NCBI GenBank assembly: GCA_002329405.1
Contig: DCTE01000125.1
Location: 1 to 6,286, forward strand
Source: Ruminococcaceae bacterium UBA1448
GTDB lineage: Bacteria; Bacillota; Clostridia; Oscillospirales; Ruminococcaceae
DNA length: 6,286 nt
Direction of reading: 5' to 3'
Numbering within the stretch: position 1 is the stretch's first letter; every line of letters begins with the position of its first letter. The position numbers and the translations under genes are program-made. Of this stretch, positions 6,088-6,286 are shown piece by piece. The notes beneath the pieces are model-generated. The model saw only the letters and a program-made list of their open reading frames with translations, had not been told where the DNA came from and searched no databases.

Positions 6088-6124
6088 CTCCCGCTCAGCC
6101 ATTTTCCGCCGGTTTGGGCGGGAG
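6088..6124 (+). terminator. Likely terminator of the Cys-rich gene, overlapping the end of the MATE gene
   Basis: CTCCCGC (6088-6094) pairs with GCGGGAG (6118-6124). The stem extends inward through T6095-G6117, C6096-G6116 and A6097-T6115, leaving a loop of about 17 bases that may hold a competing small hairpin (CCGCC 6106-6110 with GGCGG 6117-6121). A short T-rich tail, TTTGCTT, follows. It starts 17 bases after the Cys-rich stop. The tail is weak, so termination may be partial. Confidence 0.6.
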
Positions 6125-6286
6125 TTTGCTTAAGTCGTGATGGACGATGTAGAAATACTGTACCAGCAGCAGCGAACCGGCCAGCACCCAGGCGACAGAT
6201 CCGGCCATGCAGATGCCGAAATAGCTGAGATAATGCGCGGCAATGACTGCGACGATACCGCGTCCGATCAGTTCCGCGATACCGGC
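6095..6286 (-). CDS. MATE family efflux transporter, C-terminal end only (partial)
   Basis: Reading the minus strand from 6286 gives 63 codons and a TGA at 6097-6095. The peptide begins AGIAELIGRGIVAVIAA, continues HYLSYFGICMAGSVAWVLAG, and ends with a polar tail SKLPPKPAENG. The order [G-x-x-E-L-x-G-R] helix, a short Tyr/Phe-Gly-Ile-Cys-x-Ala loop, an Ala-Trp-Val helix and a charged end is the usual C-terminus (helices 11-12) of MATE transporters, which export drugs or metabolites using sodium or proton gradients. Only the tail is present, so substrate and subfamily cannot be given. It is convergent with the Cys-rich gene, with 23 bases between the two stop codons, and its terminator lies within that gene. 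Confidence 0.85.
   Translation of the reverse strand, partial: AGIAELIGRGIVAVIAAHYLSYFGICMAGSVAWVLAGSLLLVQYFYIVHHDLSKLPPKPAENG

Overview
The window looks like chromosomal DNA from a low-GC-phylum Gram-positive bacterium with a moderately GC-rich genome (mid-fifties per cent G+C by eye), most likely a gut-type clostridium of the Oscillospirales/Ruminococcaceae kind. The grounds are strong AGGAGG ribosome sites 7-10 nt ahead of ATG starts, a very large FtsX-like permease with an extracytoplasmic coiled coil, and a FeoB-associated Cys-rich membrane peptide. The taxonomic placement is inference. No RNA gene, CRISPR array, insertion sequence or phage gene is visible.

Layout: (1) 1-91, the last 29 codons of an ABC-transporter ATPase; (2) 105-3521, its partner permease of 1138 residues, carrying two FtsX/MacB-type membrane modules and a long extracytoplasmic alpha-helical hairpin; (3) 3538-3580, a strong, probably bidirectional terminator; (4) 3634-5732, a two-gene operon of an ECF-type sigma factor (3674-4213) and an overlapping 508-residue seven-helix membrane protein with a large extracytoplasmic domain (4206-5732), plausibly its membrane-bound regulator; (5) 5740-6071, a good sigma-A promoter, a short leader with an inverted repeat, and a 76-residue Cys-rich membrane peptide of the FeoB-associated family; (6) 6095-6286 on the minus strand, the C-terminal 63 codons of a MATE-family transporter, convergent with the Cys-rich gene.

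How they work together: the ATPase and permease form one transporter or mechanotransmission complex. The sigma factor and membrane protein form a probable signal-transduction unit that senses something outside the cell, although the membrane protein has no zinc-type anti-sigma motif. The Cys-rich peptide is normally tied to ferrous iron uptake but here stands away from any feo gene. The convergent pair at the end is compact: each gene's likely terminator lies inside the coding end of the other.

The two points most worth following are the sigma factor/membrane protein pair, a candidate non-canonical sigma/anti-sigma system, and the matched 130-residue coiled-coil arms of the permease.
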